A DNA stretch of 64,000 bases from Planococcus sp. APC 4015. Lineage in GTDB: Bacteria > Actinomycetota > Actinomycetes > Actinomycetales > Microbacteriaceae. The position numbers and the translations under genes were made by a program. Each line of letters starts with the position of its first letter. Position 1 is the first letter of the stretch. This document shows positions 62,988 through 64,000 of this stretch, one piece after another. Location of the stretch: contig JASDDH010000003.1 in assembly GCA_030407505.1 (NCBI GenBank), positions 1 through 64,000 on the forward strand. The letters run 5' to 3'. The notes below the pieces were generated by a model that saw only the letters and a program-made list of their open reading frames with translations, was not told the origin of the DNA and searched no databases.

Positions 62988-63902
62988 GTGACCCTCGACG
63001 CAAGACCCCGCCTCCGGCGCCGCCATCCCGCGGCCCTGTGGGTGCTCGTGCTCCCGTTCGTCGTGATGTTCCTGCTGTTCTTCGTGGCGCCGATCGTGTA
63101 CGCGATCGTGCAGAGCCTGTTCTCGACGCGCAGCAGCGGGCTGGGCTTCGGAGCGCCCGAGACGACGTTCGTCTTCTTCGACAACTACGCACGCGCGCTG
63201 TCCGACACCGATTTCGTCACGAGCCTCGGGCGTCTCGTGCTGTTCTCGGCGATCCTCGTGCCGCTGATGGTCGTGACGGCCCTCGGTCTCGCCCTCCTGC
63301 TGGATTCCGGCAAGGCGAAGTGGCCGAAGTTCTTCCGCGTCCTGTACTTCGCCCCCTACGGGGTGCCGGGGGTGGTCGCCACGCTCCTGTGGGGCTTCCT
63401 CTACATCCCCGCGACGAGCCCCGTCCTGCAGCTGCTGTCGTCGGTGGGCATCGATGCCGATCCGCTTTCGAGCGGCAGCGTGCTGTTCGCGATCGCCAAC
63501 ATCGCCCTGTGGGGGTTCGCGGGCTACAACATGGTCATCCTCATCGCCGCGCTCAACGCGATCCCCTCCGAGCTGTACGAGGCCGCCCGCATGGACGGCG
63601 CCTCGGCGTGGTCCACGGTGTGGCACATCAAGCTGCCGCTGGTGCGGCCCTCGGTGATCCTCGTCACGGTGTTCACGATCATCGGCACGCTGCAGCTCTT
63701 CGTCGAACCCCTCGTGCTGCGTCCCCTCACGACCGCGATCAGCTCGACCTTCACCCCCAACCTCGCCGCCTACAACCAGGCCTTCGCGCAGGGAAACCCG
63801 AACCTCGCAGCCGCGATGGCCGTCATCGTCGCCGTGCTCGGCTTCGTGTTCTCGTTCGGGTTCCTGCGTCTGGTCAACCGCGAGGGGAACCGCGCATGGT
63901 GA
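62988..63902 (+). CDS. ABC sugar transporter permease (MalF-like), importer 3
   Basis: A 304-residue permease with six helices and the EAA loop YEAARMDGASAWSTVW. It starts with GTG 62988 after a weak GAAAG. The open frame extends upstream through the binding-protein 3' end, without similarity. It is related to importer-2 MalF (YNMVILIAALNAIPSELYEAARMDG compared with YYMIILYAALQGIDPTLYEAARIDG, each shown in shared pattern only). It overlaps the next permease start. Confidence 0.92.
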   Translation: MTLDARPRLRRRHPAALWVLVLPFVVMFLLFFVAPIVYAIVQSLFSTRSSGLGFGAPETTFVFFDNYARALSDTDFVTSLGRLVLFSAILVPLMVVTALGLALLLDSGKAKWPKFFRVLYFAPYGVPGVVATLLWGFLYIPATSPVLQLLSSVGIDADPLSSGSVLFAIANIALWGFAGYNMVILIAALNAIPSELYEAARMDGASAWSTVWHIKLPLVRPSVILVTVFTIIGTLQLFVEPLVLRPLTTAISSTFTPNLAAYNQAFAQGNPNLAAAMAVIVAVLGFVFSFGFLRLVNREGNRAW

Positions 63903-64000
63903 CCACCCGCCGCCCCGATTCGGACCCGGTCGGTCAGACCGCCGTCACGATCGTCCTCGCCGTCGCCGGCATCTACTTCGCGCTTCCGCTCGTGTGGGTG
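63896..64000 (+). CDS. ABC sugar transporter permease (MalG-like), importer 3, cut by window edge
   Basis: ATG 63896 (or GTG 63899, in a GTGA junction with the previous stop) opens a frame that reads MVTTRRPDSDPVGQTAV and then a first hydrophobic helix (TIVLAVAGIYFALPLVWV), as expected for a MalG-like subunit. Only 35 codons are in the window. Confidence 0.75.
   Translation, partial: MVTTRRPDSDPVGQTAVTIVLAVAGIYFALPLVWV

Overview
The window is about 70% G+C by eye. It has long overlapping reading frames, frequent GTG starts, many 4-base ATGA/GTGA gene junctions, LacI-family control and sugar importers without their own ATPase. This fits a high-GC actinobacterium, most likely Microbacteriaceae and probably Microbacterium-like. 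That assignment is inference; no rRNA marker is present. I saw no tRNA, rRNA, CRISPR, phage or transposase gene.

Layout. 1-11.8 kb is mixed housekeeping and secreted functions: a DEAD-box helicase cut by the left edge, a lipoate ligase, an orphan beta-class DNA methyltransferase carrying two repeat-derived insertions, a flavin-type oxidoreductase, a secreted subtilase, a carboxylesterase, an alpha/beta hydrolase and a small membrane protein. 11.8-20.3 kb is galactose metabolism: galT-galK, a divergent LacI regulator, two different GH35 beta-galactosidase-like enzymes and a serine hydrolase between them. 20.3-26.2 kb is a tight minus-strand operon that reads as an oxidative uronate route: Gfo/Idh oxidoreductase, uronate dehydrogenase-like SDR, KdgD-like lyase, enolase-superfamily dehydratase or cycloisomerase, and ketoglutarate semialdehyde dehydrogenase. 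26.4-34.1 kb is a LacI regulator and a divergent operon of an exporter-type ABC protein, two paralogous Gfo/Idh enzymes, a DUF6807 protein, a cupin and a GH43-like protein. 34.3-39.9 kb is an ABC importer with a GH51 arabinofuranosidase. 40-45.4 kb is an operon of Gfo/Idh, DUF993, a TIM-barrel isomerase, LacI and glycerate kinase. 45.6-51.6 kb is a LacI gene, a second GH51 and a second importer. 51.8-56 kb is a four-gene operon (hydroxyacyl-CoA-dehydrogenase-like, RpiB-like, DhaK/DhaL kinase, TIM barrel) that looks like a keto-acid to tetrulose to erythrose-4-phosphate route. 56.2-64 kb is its likely LacI regulator, a surface protein, a duplicated secreted esterase and a third importer cut by the right edge.

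Together the genes suggest stepwise use of pectic or hemicellulosic side chains: arabinose (two GH51), galactose (GH35, galKT), uronic acids (Udh/KdgD/KGSADH), ester groups (the duplicated esterase) and one or more unidentified sugars. Three operator families link the clusters. GGAAANCGNTTNCC occurs eight times between 20 and 40 kb. TACAACGTTGTA-type sites lie in front of the 51.6, 56.0, 61.2 and 61.6 kb genes. TGTTNNCGTCAACA occurs twice at galT. Each importer has a strong stem-loop between its binding-protein gene and the next permease gene.

The best candidates for undescribed biology are the ABC exporter/twin Gfo-Idh/DUF6807/cupin/GH43 operon (27.6-34.1 kb), the DUF993 operon (40.0-45.4 kb) and the erythrulose-type operon with its duplicated promoter (51.6-56.1 kb).
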